A stretch of 63,692 nucleotides of DNA from Methanothermobacter sp049720995 (GTDB lineage: Archaea > Methanobacteriota > Methanobacteria > Methanobacteriales > Methanothermobacteraceae): the NCBI RefSeq assembly GCF_049720995.1, contig NZ_JBNASF010000007.1, forward strand, positions 1 through 63,692. Reading direction: 5' to 3'. Of the stretch, positions 23,274-32,564 are shown in pieces (position 1 is the stretch's first letter; the number at the start of each line of letters is the position of its first letter). Below the pieces are notes generated by a model. It worked only from the letters and a program-made list of their open reading frames with translations, did not search any database and was not told the DNA's origin. Made by a program: the position numbers and the translations under genes.

Positions 23274-25958
23274 ATGTCTCGTCAGCTTGAAGAACTGGGA
23301 TACAGAAAATATGAATGCGAGTCCTGTGGGAATACCTTCTGGTCAATAAGGGAACGTAGAACATGTGGAGATGCCCCCTGTGATGAATATGATTTTATAG
23401 GCAATCCCGCAACCTCAAGGAGCTATGACCTGTATGAGATACAGGATGAATTCATAGGATTTTTCGCTGAAAGGGGCCATGAGCCCATCAGGAGATATCC
23501 GGTACTTGCAAAGCGCTGGCGGGACGACGTGTTTCTTGTTGGAGCATCCATATACAACTTTCAGCCATGGGTGACATCCGGCCTTGTGAAGCCACCTGCA
23601 AACCCTCTTGTTGTGGCACAGCCGTCAATAAGACTCAACGACGTTGATAACGTTGGAAGAACAGGCAGACACCTCACATGTTTCACGATGGGCGGACACC
23701 ATGCATTCAACTCTGAAGATAACACAGTTTACTGGGAAGAAGAGACAATAAAGTACTGTCATGAATTCATGACTCATATAGGTATTGATCCATCTGAGAT
23801 AACCTTTATAGAATCCTGGTGGCAGGGCGGAGGAAACGAGGGGCCCTGTTATGAGGTCTGTGTCAGGGGGGTTGAACTGGCGACCCTTGTTTTTATACAG
23901 TACCGCACCCTTCCAGATGGTGGCAGGGAGGAGATCCCACTCAAGATAGTTGACACCGGCTATGGACTTGAGAGATTTGCCTGGATATCCCAGGGGACAC
24001 CAACAGCCTACGATGCATGCTTTGGCCCGGTAATTGAAAAGCTGCTTGAACTGACAGGAGTGGAAATCAACGAGGAAATCCTGGCAGAAAATGCCCGTGT
24101 AGCTGGAATGATGGACATAGAAACCTATGCTGATCTCAGAGAACTTCGAAAAAGGGTTGCTGATAAACTTGGAATCTCAGCAAGTGAACTTGAGCGTGCA
24201 GCAGCCCCCATGGAGTCCATTTATGCCATAGCCGACCATACACGCTGCCTCGCCTTCATGCTTGCTGATGGTGTCATACCCTCAAATGTCAAGGAGGGCT
24301 ACCTTGCAAGGCTCATAATCAGGAGGACACTGAGGCTGATGAAGGAACTGGGGATGAGGGAGTCCCTGAAGGATATAATGAACATCCAGGTGGAGTTCCT
24401 TGAGGGCCACTACCCTGAGATAAGGGAGCACCATGAACACATACTCAACATCATAGACCTTGAGGAACACAGGTATGCAAAGACCGTGGCAAGGGGCCGG
24501 AGGATTGTGGAGAAGACCATAAAATACCTCAGGAAGGATAATAAGAGCGAGATGCCCCTTGAAATTCTCATAAAATTATATGACTCCCATGGAATCCCCC
24601 CTGAAACCATAAAGGAGATAGCAGAGGAATCAGGCTTCAATGTTAAAATTCCTGACAACTTCTACACCCTGGTGGCAGAGATGAATGAGGCTGAAACTGA
24701 AATTTCAGAGGAGGACCTTCATCTTGATTATCCTCAGACAGAGCTCCTGTTCTATGCACGACCGGACCTGGAATTCGAAGCCAGTGTTATGGGGGTGTAT
24801 GAGGACGGTGTCATACTTGACAGGACACTCTTTTACCCTGAGGGCGGCGGCCAGCCATCTGACACCGGTTACATTGAGGCAGACGGCTGCAGGATCCGGA
24901 TAAAGCATGCAGAGAAGATAGGTAACGTGGTCCTGCACAGAACAGACGATGAAATCTGCCTTAAACCAGGGGAAACTGTAAGGGGTTGCATTGATTCAGA
25001 TAGAAGACTTCAGCTTACAAGGAACCACACAGCAACCCACCTCATAGTTGCAGCTGCAAGGCGGGTCCTTGGAGACCATATATGGCAGGCAGGGGCCCAG
25101 AAGGGTGTTAAGAGTTCAAGGATAGACCTCTCACATTACAGGAGGATAACTCAGGGGGAACTTGATGAGATGGAGAGGCTGGCCAACGAATACGTCATGA
25201 GAAACATCCCCCTTGATGTCAGGTGGATGGACAGGGACATTGCAGAGAAAAGGTACGGATTCATACTCTATCAGGGAGGTGTTGTGCCTGGCTCCATGAT
25301 AAGGGTCGTTGAGATTCCCGGAGTGGATGTACAGGCATGTGCAGGTACCCATGTTAACAGAACCGGGGACATAGGCCTAATAATGATCAACCGAACCGAA
25401 CGCATACAGGATGGTGTTGAGAGGATAGAATTCTCTGCAGGGGCATCGGCCATTGAGCTCATGCAGAAAAACAGGGATATACTGAGGGAGAGTGCAGATG
25501 TATTCAAGGTAACACCCTCACAGCTTCCGCGCACCTCTGAGAGATTCTTCACAGAGTGGAAGGCCCTCAGAAATGAGGTTTCACGTCTTAAGGAGGAAAT
25601 GGCTTCACTCAAAATCCTGGAGGTAAGGGATAGGGTGGAGGATCTTAACGGCCTGAGGGTCATCATAGACACGGTTGAGGCGGACATGGATGAGATGAAG
25701 AACATGGCCCTTGAACTCACAGAATCGGCTGAAGCAGTTGTCCTTGCAAATTTTGAGGGCCAGATAGTTGGTGCAGCCTCTGATGACGCGGTCAAGATGG
25801 GTTTAAGGATAAATGAGGTTATATCATCAGCTGCAGGGGTCCTTGGAGGTGGAGGAGGCGGAAAACCCCACCTTGCACAGGGGGCAGGTAAAAGAAAGGA
25901 TAAAATCCATGAGGCCCTTGAGGAGGCAAGATCATCACTCGAATCATTTGGCAGATGA
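23274..25958 (+). CDS. alaS: Alanyl-tRNA synthetase (archaeal type)
   Basis: An 894-residue class II synthetase. It has an archaeal N-terminal Cys-rich segment (YECESCGNTFWSIRERRTCGDAPC, likely zinc-binding), then the catalytic core with FTMGGHHAF and ESWWQGGGNEGPCYEV. The editing domain has HTATH near residue 585 and CAGTH near 689. The C-terminal DHHA1-like part contains the Gly-rich GVLGGGGGGKPHLAQGAG. I prefer ATG 23274 (MSRQLEELGY); an in-frame ATG at 23265 adds three residues. No ribosome binding site is visible and an AT-rich TATA-like stretch lies about 50 bp upstream, so the leader is short. Confidence 0.95.
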   Translation: MSRQLEELGYRKYECESCGNTFWSIRERRTCGDAPCDEYDFIGNPATSRSYDLYEIQDEFIGFFAERGHEPIRRYPVLAKRWRDDVFLVGASIYNFQPWVTSGLVKPPANPLVVAQPSIRLNDVDNVGRTGRHLTCFTMGGHHAFNSEDNTVYWEEETIKYCHEFMTHIGIDPSEITFIESWWQGGGNEGPCYEVCVRGVELATLVFIQYRTLPDGGREEIPLKIVDTGYGLERFAWISQGTPTAYDACFGPVIEKLLELTGVEINEEILAENARVAGMMDIETYADLRELRKRVADKLGISASELERAAAPMESIYAIADHTRCLAFMLADGVIPSNVKEGYLARLIIRRTLRLMKELGMRESLKDIMNIQVEFLEGHYPEIREHHEHILNIIDLEEHRYAKTVARGRRIVEKTIKYLRKDNKSEMPLEILIKLYDSHGIPPETIKEIAEESGFNVKIPDNFYTLVAEMNEAETEISEEDLHLDYPQTELLFYARPDLEFEASVMGVYEDGVILDRTLFYPEGGGQPSDTGYIEADGCRIRIKHAEKIGNVVLHRTDDEICLKPGETVRGCIDSDRRLQLTRNHTATHLIVAAARRVLGDHIWQAGAQKGVKSSRIDLSHYRRITQGELDEMERLANEYVMRNIPLDVRWMDRDIAEKRYGFILYQGGVVPGSMIRVVEIPGVDVQACAGTHVNRTGDIGLIMINRTERIQDGVERIEFSAGASAIELMQKNRDILRESADVFKVTPSQLPRTSERFFTEWKALRNEVSRLKEEMASLKILEVRDRVEDLNGLRVIIDTVEADMDEMKNMALELTESAEAVVLANFEGQIVGAASDDAVKMGLRINEVISSAAGVLGGGGGGKPHLAQGAGKRKDKIHEALEEARSSLESFGR

Positions 25959-26007
25959 ATCTGAGGGGGATATATGCGAAAATAACTGTTCATGTCATTG
26001 TCTGGTG

Positions 26008-27252
26008 ATGAATTTGAGGAGGACCATCTCAGAAATAAATGAGAGGATACTGGATGGTGAAGCAACCGTTCTAACAGCAGGGGAGCTCAAGGAGCTGGTC
26101 CTCAACGATGAGGCCCCATCTGCAGATGAGGTTGACGTGGTAACAGCCGCCACATGCGGGGTAATGTCCGGGACAGCTGCGGTCATGCATTTCAGGGTAT
26201 CTGAACCTGGTTCATTCAGGAAGGCTGTTTCAGCTGAACTGAACGGTATACCTGCATATCCAGGTCCATGTCCAAATGAAAACCTGGGTTCAGTGGACAT
26301 CTTCATCTATGGGACAGCCAGAAGCCTAAGGGATCCTGATTACGGTGGGGGATTTCTTATCAGGGACCTTCTCATGGGATCTGAGGTTGATGTGACCGTA
26401 ACATCAACAGATGGTGAGGTAGTTGAATCCACAGTTACCCTAAGGGATATTGAAACAGCGAGGATAATAGGGACAAGGATGGCATTCAGAAACTACACAG
26501 CCATTGTCAACCCCTCCGATAGACCTGTAAGATCCATATTCAATGCATTTGAAATGCCACCCCACTGTGGGGGTCTCTCATTTTCAGGTTGCGGTGATAT
26601 CAACCCCCTTGAAAATGATCCCGGGATGGATTTCATCAGGAGGGGAACCAGTGTACTTTTAAATGGTGCCAGGGGGCTCGTGCTGGGTGAGGGCACAAGG
26701 AGCAGTCCCAAGAGACCGAATCTCATGCTCAGCGGGGACCTGCATGAGATGAACCATGATTACATTGGTGGATTCAGGACAGCCGCAGGGCCCGAGATAT
26801 TCAACACCATCGCAGTCCCACTGCCTGTAACATCTGAGAGGGCCTTTGAGAGACTTCTGGTTCTTAATTCAGATATAGGGTTACCCGTAGCAGATGTGAG
26901 GGATCGCTCAAGGGTAATCCATGAGGTAACCTACGCGGATACATGGGGGGGTGAGGAGAGACCCACCTACAACCCTGAAAGGTGTTCTGACTGTCTCAAA
27001 TGCCTGGCAGCGGAGAGGTGCCCAACCCATGCAATAGGTGATGGCCTGGACACTGATAGGTGCTTTGGATGTGGTGTATGCGCCTTTTCATGTCCACAGG
27101 GGGCCTATGAGATGGATACAGGTGAAGTCAGAATTGGTGAGATGGATGTGCCCATAGTGTGCAGACAGTCAGACAGGGTGAGGGCATCCAGACTTGCCCT
27201 TGAACTCAAAGAACTCATAAAGAAGGGCAATTTCCTCATTGGGGGGTGTTAG
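26008..27252 (+). CDS. DUF39 protein with C-terminal ferredoxin domain (methanogenesis marker 16 type)
   Basis: A 414-residue protein. DUF39 covers residues 1-320, with conserved Cys in TAATCGVMSGTAAV near residue 49 and PPHCGGLSFSGCG near residue 190. Residues 330-380 carry two 4Fe-4S motifs (CSDCLKCLAAERC and CFGCGVCAFSC). DUF39 proteins include the enzyme that sulfurates aspartate semialdehyde to homocysteine in methanogens. The ferredoxin-fused form corresponds to a methanogen-specific marker family of unclear function. The open frame extends back into alaS to 25813, but that part is antisense-like filler; ATG 26008 fits the family start. Confidence 0.8.
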   Translation: MNLRRTISEINERILDGEATVLTAGELKELVLNDEAPSADEVDVVTAATCGVMSGTAAVMHFRVSEPGSFRKAVSAELNGIPAYPGPCPNENLGSVDIFIYGTARSLRDPDYGGGFLIRDLLMGSEVDVTVTSTDGEVVESTVTLRDIETARIIGTRMAFRNYTAIVNPSDRPVRSIFNAFEMPPHCGGLSFSGCGDINPLENDPGMDFIRRGTSVLLNGARGLVLGEGTRSSPKRPNLMLSGDLHEMNHDYIGGFRTAAGPEIFNTIAVPLPVTSERAFERLLVLNSDIGLPVADVRDRSRVIHEVTYADTWGGEERPTYNPERCSDCLKCLAAERCPTHAIGDGLDTDRCFGCGVCAFSCPQGAYEMDTGEVRIGEMDVPIVCRQSDRVRASRLALELKELIKKGNFLIGGC

Positions 27253-28420
27253 TATTCTTGAATATGACGTTATACTTGTGAGATACGGTGAGGTTGCAAT
27301 TAAGGGGCCTTCTGTTAGAAAAAGATTTGAAAAAAAACTCCTTCACAATATAAGGTCCGCTTTCAGCTGCAGAGCAGAAATCAGGCATGGAAGAATATTC
27401 GTCTTTCCTGATAACATGGATGAGGCCCTCGATAAACTTTCAAGGATCTTTGGGGTGGTATCCTTTTCACCTGCGGTTACGGTTGAAACTGATTTTGATG
27501 TTATAGAGAGGGCCATCAGGGAATACACTGGTGAACTGAAACTTGAGGGCCTCATCACAGAGAGAACACCATTCGCCATAAGATGCAGAAGGGTTGGCCA
27601 GCATGACTTCACAAGCCAGGAGATGGCAGCCTTTGCAGGTTCAGTTGTGGTCAGGGAGATAGGAGCCCCGGTGGACCTTGGAAACCCTGACCTTGAGATC
27701 CACCTTGAAATAAGGAATAACCTGACTTACATCTACCACAGGGTCATCCAGGGGCCTGGCGGCCTCCCTGCCGGCACACAGGGTAAGGTTGTTGCTCTTT
27801 TATCTGGAGGGATAGACTCACCTGTTGCCACCTATCTCCTCATGAAAAGGGGATGCCAGGTAGTGGCGGTCCACACCGATAACTCACCATTCACAGCTCC
27901 CGAGTCCCTTGATAAGGTTGAGAAAATCGCTTCAAAACTTGCAGAGTATTCTGCGGGAGTTGAATTCAAACTCAGAATTTTCAGGTATGGAAGTTACCTT
28001 GAAAAATGCAGGAGGGAAGCCCCTGAGAATATGACCTGTGTCCTATGTAAGGCTGGAATGTACCGCCTCGCCGAGCTGGTTGCGGAGGAGGAGGGGGCAC
28101 TTGCAATAGTCGATGGGAGCAGCCTTGGACAGGTGGCATCCCAGACCCTTCCAAACATCCTCGCCACAAGGATGGCTGTGAGGATGCCCGTCCTCAGCCC
28201 CCTCATAGGCATGGACAAGGTGGAGATAGAGGCTCTTGCAAAGAGGATAGGCACCTACGACATCTCGGTGATACCGGATGGTGGATGCGGTGCCGTACCC
28301 CGCCATCCATCAACAGCAGCAGATCCAGCCGCTGTCAGGGAAATCTCAGAAAAAATCCTGGTTGAAGATGAAATCGAGAGGATCTTCAGATCGGCTTCAG
28401 AAACAGGAAGCCTGGAGTGA
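27239..28420 (+). CDS. thiI: tRNA 4-thiouridine sulfurtransferase ThiI (no rhodanese domain)
   Basis: A 393-residue ThiI that activates U8 of tRNA with ATP and inserts sulfur. It contains a ferredoxin-like/THUMP part (residues 50-165) and the PP-loop VALLSGGIDSP near residue 188. The rhodanese domain of bacterial ThiI is missing; instead there is CVLC near residues 266-269, the CxxC shown to be needed in a methanococcal ThiI. The start is uncertain: TTG 27239 is the last in-frame start before conserved sequence, and it overlaps the previous gene. A GGGGGGTG site lies just after it, with no standard start codon following. Confidence 0.88.
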   Translation: MGGVSILEYDVILVRYGEVAIKGPSVRKRFEKKLLHNIRSAFSCRAEIRHGRIFVFPDNMDEALDKLSRIFGVVSFSPAVTVETDFDVIERAIREYTGELKLEGLITERTPFAIRCRRVGQHDFTSQEMAAFAGSVVVREIGAPVDLGNPDLEIHLEIRNNLTYIYHRVIQGPGGLPAGTQGKVVALLSGGIDSPVATYLLMKRGCQVVAVHTDNSPFTAPESLDKVEKIASKLAEYSAGVEFKLRIFRYGSYLEKCRREAPENMTCVLCKAGMYRLAELVAEEEGALAIVDGSSLGQVASQTLPNILATRMAVRMPVLSPLIGMDKVEIEALAKRIGTYDISVIPDGGCGAVPRHPSTAADPAAVREISEKILVEDEIERIFRSASETGSLE

Positions 28421-28442
28421 TCCCTGCAGGGCTGTGGATAAC

Positions 28443-28452
28443 TTTTTAAATA
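28443..28452 (+). promoter_or_regulatory. fbp TATA box
   Basis: TTTTTAAATA, about 70 bp before fbp. GGAGGTG at 28505-28511 is the ribosome binding site. The leader would be about 45 nt. Confidence 0.55.
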
Positions 28453-28517
28453 ATCAGATCCCATCTTTTATATAAAGAATCCAGTTAATTAACTCACTAT
28501 CTTCTGGAGGTGTATAT

Positions 28518-29615
28518 ATGAAAACAACCATTAGTGTAATTAAAGCAGATGTTGGAAGCGTAGCCGGTCACGCAGTCGCACATGAGGCACTGAAGAAAAA
28601 GTGCGACGAGGTACTGGCAGAAGCTAGGGATACAGGAATCCTTGAGGATTATTATATTACCAACTGTGGAGATGACATTGACCTCATAATGACCCACAGG
28701 AACGGTGAGGAAAATGAGGAGGTTCACCAGACGGCATGGAACGCCTTCAGGGAAGCCACAGAGGTGGCAAGGGGCTTAAAACTTTACGGTGCAGGACAGG
28801 ACCTCCTCTCAGACACCTTCTCAGGAAACATCAAGGGTATGGGTCCCGGGTGCGCTGAAATGGAATTTAAGGAAAGGCCAAGCGATCCGGTTATAATTTT
28901 CTGCTGCGACAAGACAGAACCTGGAGCGTTTAACCTGCCACTCTTCAGAATGTTTGCAGACCCATTCAACACCGCAGGCCTTGTTATTGACCCATCACTT
29001 CACAACGGATACGAATTCGAGGTCTTTGATGTCGTTGAACACAAAAAGGTTACAATGGCATGCCCTGATGAGATGTATGATCTCCTTGCACTTCTCGGTT
29101 CAATCAGCCGCTACGTGATAAAGAAGATACACAGAAGGGATGATGGTGAAATAGCAGCCTCTGTGAGCACAGAGAGACTGAACCTCATGGCAGGCAAGTA
29201 CATAGGAAAGGATGACCCGGTGGCAATTGTCAGGGCACAGTCAGGATTCCCTGCAGCAGGGGAAGTCGTTGAGCCCTTCGCATTCCCGCACCTTGTGGGT
29301 GGCTGGATGAGGGGATCACACAACGGGCCACTGATGCCTGTTGCCCAGAGGGATGCAACACCAGTCAGGTTCGACGGACCTCCAAGGGTCATAGGGCTGG
29401 GATTCCAGATCGCAGACTGCAAGCTTGTGGGCCCAATTGACATGTTTGATGACCCATCATTTGATCGCTCAAGGCAGCTTGCATCTGAAATTGCAGAGTA
29501 CATGAGGAGACACGGACCATTCGAACCCCACAGGCTCCCCTCAGATGAAATGGAGTACACATCCCTTCCAGGTGTGCTTGAAAAACTCGGTGACAGATTT
29601 GAGGACATGGAGTAA
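28518..29615 (+). CDS. fbp: Bifunctional fructose-1,6-bisphosphate aldolase/phosphatase
   Basis: A 365-residue archaeal FBPA/ase that joins triose phosphates and dephosphorylates the product, making gluconeogenesis unidirectional. Typical sequences are SVIKADVGSVAGHAVAHE at the N-terminus, NCGDDIDLIMTH (metal-binding Asp pair), CCDKTEPGAFNLPLFRMFADPFNTAGLVIDP and FPHLVGGWMRGSHNGPLMPV. The length is standard for the family. It fits the autotrophic metabolism implied by the CODH/ACS operon. Confidence 0.96.
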   Translation: MKTTISVIKADVGSVAGHAVAHEALKKKCDEVLAEARDTGILEDYYITNCGDDIDLIMTHRNGEENEEVHQTAWNAFREATEVARGLKLYGAGQDLLSDTFSGNIKGMGPGCAEMEFKERPSDPVIIFCCDKTEPGAFNLPLFRMFADPFNTAGLVIDPSLHNGYEFEVFDVVEHKKVTMACPDEMYDLLALLGSISRYVIKKIHRRDDGEIAASVSTERLNLMAGKYIGKDDPVAIVRAQSGFPAAGEVVEPFAFPHLVGGWMRGSHNGPLMPVAQRDATPVRFDGPPRVIGLGFQIADCKLVGPIDMFDDPSFDRSRQLASEIAEYMRRHGPFEPHRLPSDEMEYTSLPGVLEKLGDRFEDME

Positions 29616-29726
29616 ACCGGCTCCGTCCACATCTTTATTTTTTCTGAATACCTTGAATTCCCGGATCTCAGGCAGGATATTTTTAATGACGGTCTGTATT
29701 AGTTTACTGGTTGCAGATACTTCCTT

Positions 29727-30374
29727 TTATTCCTGGCACTGTCCCTTCTGTGGTTTTTTGATTCTCATGAGTATCTCATGGGGAATGTCAATCACCCTCT
29801 CCACAGAGTCAATCACAGCACCATCAGCTGTTGCCACAACACCCCCACTTTCCTTAAGCCTTCTGTCAACGCATGATGAGAGAATGGCACGTCCCTCCAG
29901 TTTCCTTGAATTCATGAGGTCCTCAACAATCTGCCTCAGTCTACCACTGTGGCTTACGTTCCTGTCAAAGTAGAAAAACACCTCTTCAACACATGAATCT
30001 GATAGGAAGTCCATTATGGCATTCAGGGCCCTCATGGTTACTTCACCCATAATGTAACTCCCTGAAACACCCTTTATATCCCGCAGAAATCCGTCCTGGG
30101 CAATGAAGAACCCTGAACCCTCAAGAACGCTTTCTGTACCTATGAGTACATTGTAGCCATCAATTTGAACAGTGGAACCCCTGAGGGAATCTGGACTCAC
30201 CAGCCGGGAAAGTCTCCTCTTGGCTGTTTCATCTGAGAAGACGTATCTTGCAAGGTAATTTCTTTCCCTCTTCCCGAGAAGATAGTGGTTTGCAACGAAA
30301 TTCAGTGCAACACGTTTACGGTATCCCCTGTTGAGGAGGTATCTCAGGTCCTCAACGGCCATTTTAAGGGTCAT
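29727..30374 (-). CDS. DUF434/DUF5616-family protein
   Basis: A 215-residue archaeal protein. The N-terminal 55 or so residues are helical (DUF434-like, RYLLNRGYRKRVALNFVANHY). The rest resembles a PIN/NYN-like fold: VQIDGYNVLIGTES, EEVFFYFDRNVSHSGRLR and GGVVATADGAVID carry acidic residues at plausible metal positions. A nuclease role is possible but not shown. The start overlaps the stop of the DUF47 gene (TGATG), so the two are coupled. Confidence 0.65.
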   Translation of the reverse strand: MTLKMAVEDLRYLLNRGYRKRVALNFVANHYLLGKRERNYLARYVFSDETAKRRLSRLVSPDSLRGSTVQIDGYNVLIGTESVLEGSGFFIAQDGFLRDIKGVSGSYIMGEVTMRALNAIMDFLSDSCVEEVFFYFDRNVSHSGRLRQIVEDLMNSRKLEGRAILSSCVDRRLKESGGVVATADGAVIDSVERVIDIPHEILMRIKKPQKGQCQE

Positions 30375-31027
30375 CAGCCTCTTCTCTTGGCTATTATTAT
30401 GAGTGCACGGTCAGACGCATCCTCGGCCCTGTCGGAAATGTTCCCGATCTTCCGGGTGATTTCCTTCATATCTATGAATTTTATGACTCCCATCTCCCTC
30501 TTCCTGTAGGCGGAGTAGAGGTCCATTATGATCTTCCTCTCAATTGTATCCGCCTCATCCTCAAGGACCTCAATTTCATGGACCTTCATCATGGCCTCCC
30601 CGAGGTCCCTTTCAAGGAGTTCCACGCACTCCTTAAGGGCTTGAACTGTTTTTCCTGTGACATCCATCATCCTCTGGAAGTACTCTCTGAACCCTGAGGG
30701 GAAGGAGACCCTCCCAAGGAATACAGTGAATGCGGTTGATTCAATGACATCAGCAACCTTGTCTATGCTCTCAACGAGCATTATACGGTCCTCCCTGTCA
30801 AATGGGAGGAAGGCCCCCTCATAGAATTCAAGTTCCATTTTCCTTCTTATCTCATCGGCTTCATGTTCAATGACCGCTATCTCCCTTGCGAGCCTGGACA
30901 CACGGCTGCAGTCACCACTGTAAAATGCCTCCATCAGCTCTTCCAGCTTCAGGTAGCATTCCATGACCTTATCAAGGTGCTTGCGCCCATACTTCTCAAC
31001 TTTACCCTCTTTAATGAAAAACTTCAT
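30374..31027 (-). CDS. DUF47 family (PhoU-like) protein
   Basis: A 217-residue all-helical protein of the DUF47/TIGR00153 family, with EHEADEIRRKMELEFYEGAFLPFDREDRIMLVESIDKVADVIEST and a second repeat EVLEDEADTIERKIIMDLY near residue 155. Such proteins often accompany Pit phosphate transporters and bind metals through ExxxD motifs. No transporter lies next to it here. ATG 31027 has GGAGAT upstream; the frame is open to 31069. Confidence 0.8.
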   Translation of the reverse strand: MKFFIKEGKVEKYGRKHLDKVMECYLKLEELMEAFYSGDCSRVSRLAREIAVIEHEADEIRRKMELEFYEGAFLPFDREDRIMLVESIDKVADVIESTAFTVFLGRVSFPSGFREYFQRMMDVTGKTVQALKECVELLERDLGEAMMKVHEIEVLEDEADTIERKIIMDLYSAYRKREMGVIKFIDMKEITRKIGNISDRAEDASDRALIIIAKRRG

Positions 31028-31037
31028 TTTATCTCCA

Positions 31038-31271
31038 TCATATAATTCCGTGAAGCATCCTGAGACCATCCAGAAGGCCGTGGGCGTAGGTTATGCATCC
31101 AAAGGATGTGAGGTAATCCCCCTTCTTGAGGTAGTAGATGGAGTCGTCCCTGTAGTTCAAGGCCCTCTCAATGATGGCCCTCTCCTCCCCTTTGAATTCT
31201 ATGGATTCCATTTCCATTAAATTTTTCTCAAGAAGATCAAGGTCCTTTTCTATGCGATCCCGGTATTCCAT
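31038..31271 (-). CDS. DUF357 family protein
   Basis: A 77-residue helical archaeal protein with the DUF357 pattern RALNYRDDSIYYLKKGDYLTSFGCITYAHGLLDGLRMLHGI. Its function is not known. It ends 10 bp before the start of the DUF47 gene, so a small operon DUF357-DUF47-DUF434 is likely. Confidence 0.75.
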   Translation of the reverse strand: MEYRDRIEKDLDLLEKNLMEMESIEFKGEERAIIERALNYRDDSIYYLKKGDYLTSFGCITYAHGLLDGLRMLHGII

Positions 31272-31317
31272 TTAAACACCTCATCAATCTCTTAATTTCA
31301 GGGACCTTTCCGGAGGC

Positions 31318-31887
31318 CTATGTTTTCATCTGCCTCCTGACATAAATCATCCTCTGAAGCACCGTGAAGTATCCTGCAAGTACAAGAATTATCATGGCAG
31401 CGTCCATATACCATAAGCCAAGGAAGTATCCGGCAAGGGACCCTCCAGTGAGTATTATGAGTCGCTCAGCCCTTTCAGCAATACCCACGGTGCATTCAAG
31501 GCCCTCGGACTCGGCCCTTGCCCTAACATAACTGACCATGAGGCTGGAGTGGAGGGCCAGCATACCTGTAAGCATCCCTGTGAAGCCACCTGCAGTTATA
31601 CCTATGATGATCAGGCCATCTGAGAGCCTGTCGAGGGTTGAATCCAGGAAACCACCAAATCTGGTGGGACTGAACCTCCTCCGTGCAACTGCCCCATCAA
31701 GGACATCAATGAATCCACTTAATGCAAGAAGCAGAGCACCGTTAATGAGCGTCCCTGTGGCATAGGACGCAGCAGAGGCACATGCAACCAGGAAACCAGT
31801 GAAAGTTATATAATCTGCAGGTATTGCAATCTTCTCTGCGATAGGGTCTATGAACCTTCTGAATGCCGGTCTGAACTGATTCAACAT
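31318..31887 (-). CDS. CDP-alcohol phosphatidyltransferase, archaetidylinositol phosphate synthase
   Basis: A 189-residue membrane enzyme with about five or six transmembrane segments. It carries the full family motif D-x2-DG-x2-AR-x8-G-x3-D-x3-D (DVLDGAVAR...GFLDSTLD, near residues 60-86). In M. thermautotrophicus the enzyme at this locus makes archaetidylinositol phosphate from CDP-archaeol and inositol phosphate. I choose ATG 31887: a minus-strand TATA box (TTTATATAT) lies about 25-30 bp upstream, so the mRNA is probably leaderless. Confidence 0.85.
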   Translation of the reverse strand: MLNQFRPAFRRFIDPIAEKIAIPADYITFTGFLVACASAASYATGTLINGALLLALSGFIDVLDGAVARRRFSPTRFGGFLDSTLDRLSDGLIIIGITAGGFTGMLTGMLALHSSLMVSYVRARAESEGLECTVGIAERAERLIILTGGSLAGYFLGLWYMDAAMIILVLAGYFTVLQRMIYVRRQMKT

Positions 31888-31940
31888 GGAATCATTTATA
31901 TTTTGCAGATATATAAATTGGTAATGGCTCTGGTGGTTCA

Positions 31941-32564
31941 ATGATAATCCGGAAAATCAGAAAAGAAAACCCATCACAGAGGTTGATTGATGAGGCAATA
32001 TCTGTTATGGAGAGTGGCGGGGCAGTGATATACCCCACGGATACCATCTATGGCCTCGGTGTCAATGCACTTGACGAGAAGTCGGTGAGGAAGCTCTTCC
32101 GGATAAAGGGAAGGGCCCCTGATAAACCTGTCTCCATATGTGTCTCAAAGGTATCTGAGATACCAAGGTTCTCAAAACCATCAGAGCATGCTATGGAGGT
32201 AATCAGGAGGATATTACCTGGTCCATACACGGTTTTACTTGAGAAAAGGGATTTGGTGCCGGATATTCTCACAGGAGGATCATCAAAGGTGGGTGTAAGG
32301 GTCCCGGATGATGAGATATGCAGGGGAATATCAGCAAAGTTTCCTGTGACGGCCACAAGTGCCAATATATCGGGTAAGCAACCATCTGGGAACCCTCATG
32401 ATATAATGGAGGATCTGGAGGTTGAACTCGTGCTTGATGCAGGTGAATGTGATAGCACCGAACCATCCACTGTTGTAGATCTTACAGTTGAACCACCCTC
32501 TGTTCTGAGGATTGGTAGAGGGGACCCTGAAGTTATCTACAGGATTTCCAGGTGTATGGGATGA
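31941..32564 (+). CDS. Threonylcarbamoyl-AMP synthase (Sua5/YrdC)
   Basis: A 207-residue YrdC-domain enzyme that makes threonylcarbamoyl-AMP for the t6A37 tRNA modification. Motifs are GGAVIYPTDTIYGLGVNAL, KGRAPDKPVSICVS, GPYTVLLEK, VGVRVPDDE and TATSANISGKQPSGNPHDI. It lacks the C-terminal Sua5 domain, so it is the short YrdC form. It shares a short divergent promoter region with the lipid synthase gene and overlaps radB by 4 bp. TGGTGG precedes the ATG. Confidence 0.93.
   Translation: MIIRKIRKENPSQRLIDEAISVMESGGAVIYPTDTIYGLGVNALDEKSVRKLFRIKGRAPDKPVSICVSKVSEIPRFSKPSEHAMEVIRRILPGPYTVLLEKRDLVPDILTGGSSKVGVRVPDDEICRGISAKFPVTATSANISGKQPSGNPHDIMEDLEVELVLDAGECDSTEPSTVVDLTVEPPSVLRIGRGDPEVIYRISRCMG

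Noticed and set aside
25813..26007. N-terminal extension of the DUF39-ferredoxin protein into alaS
   Set aside because: The extension reads alaS sequence in another frame, has no family similarity, and the family start matches ATG 26008.
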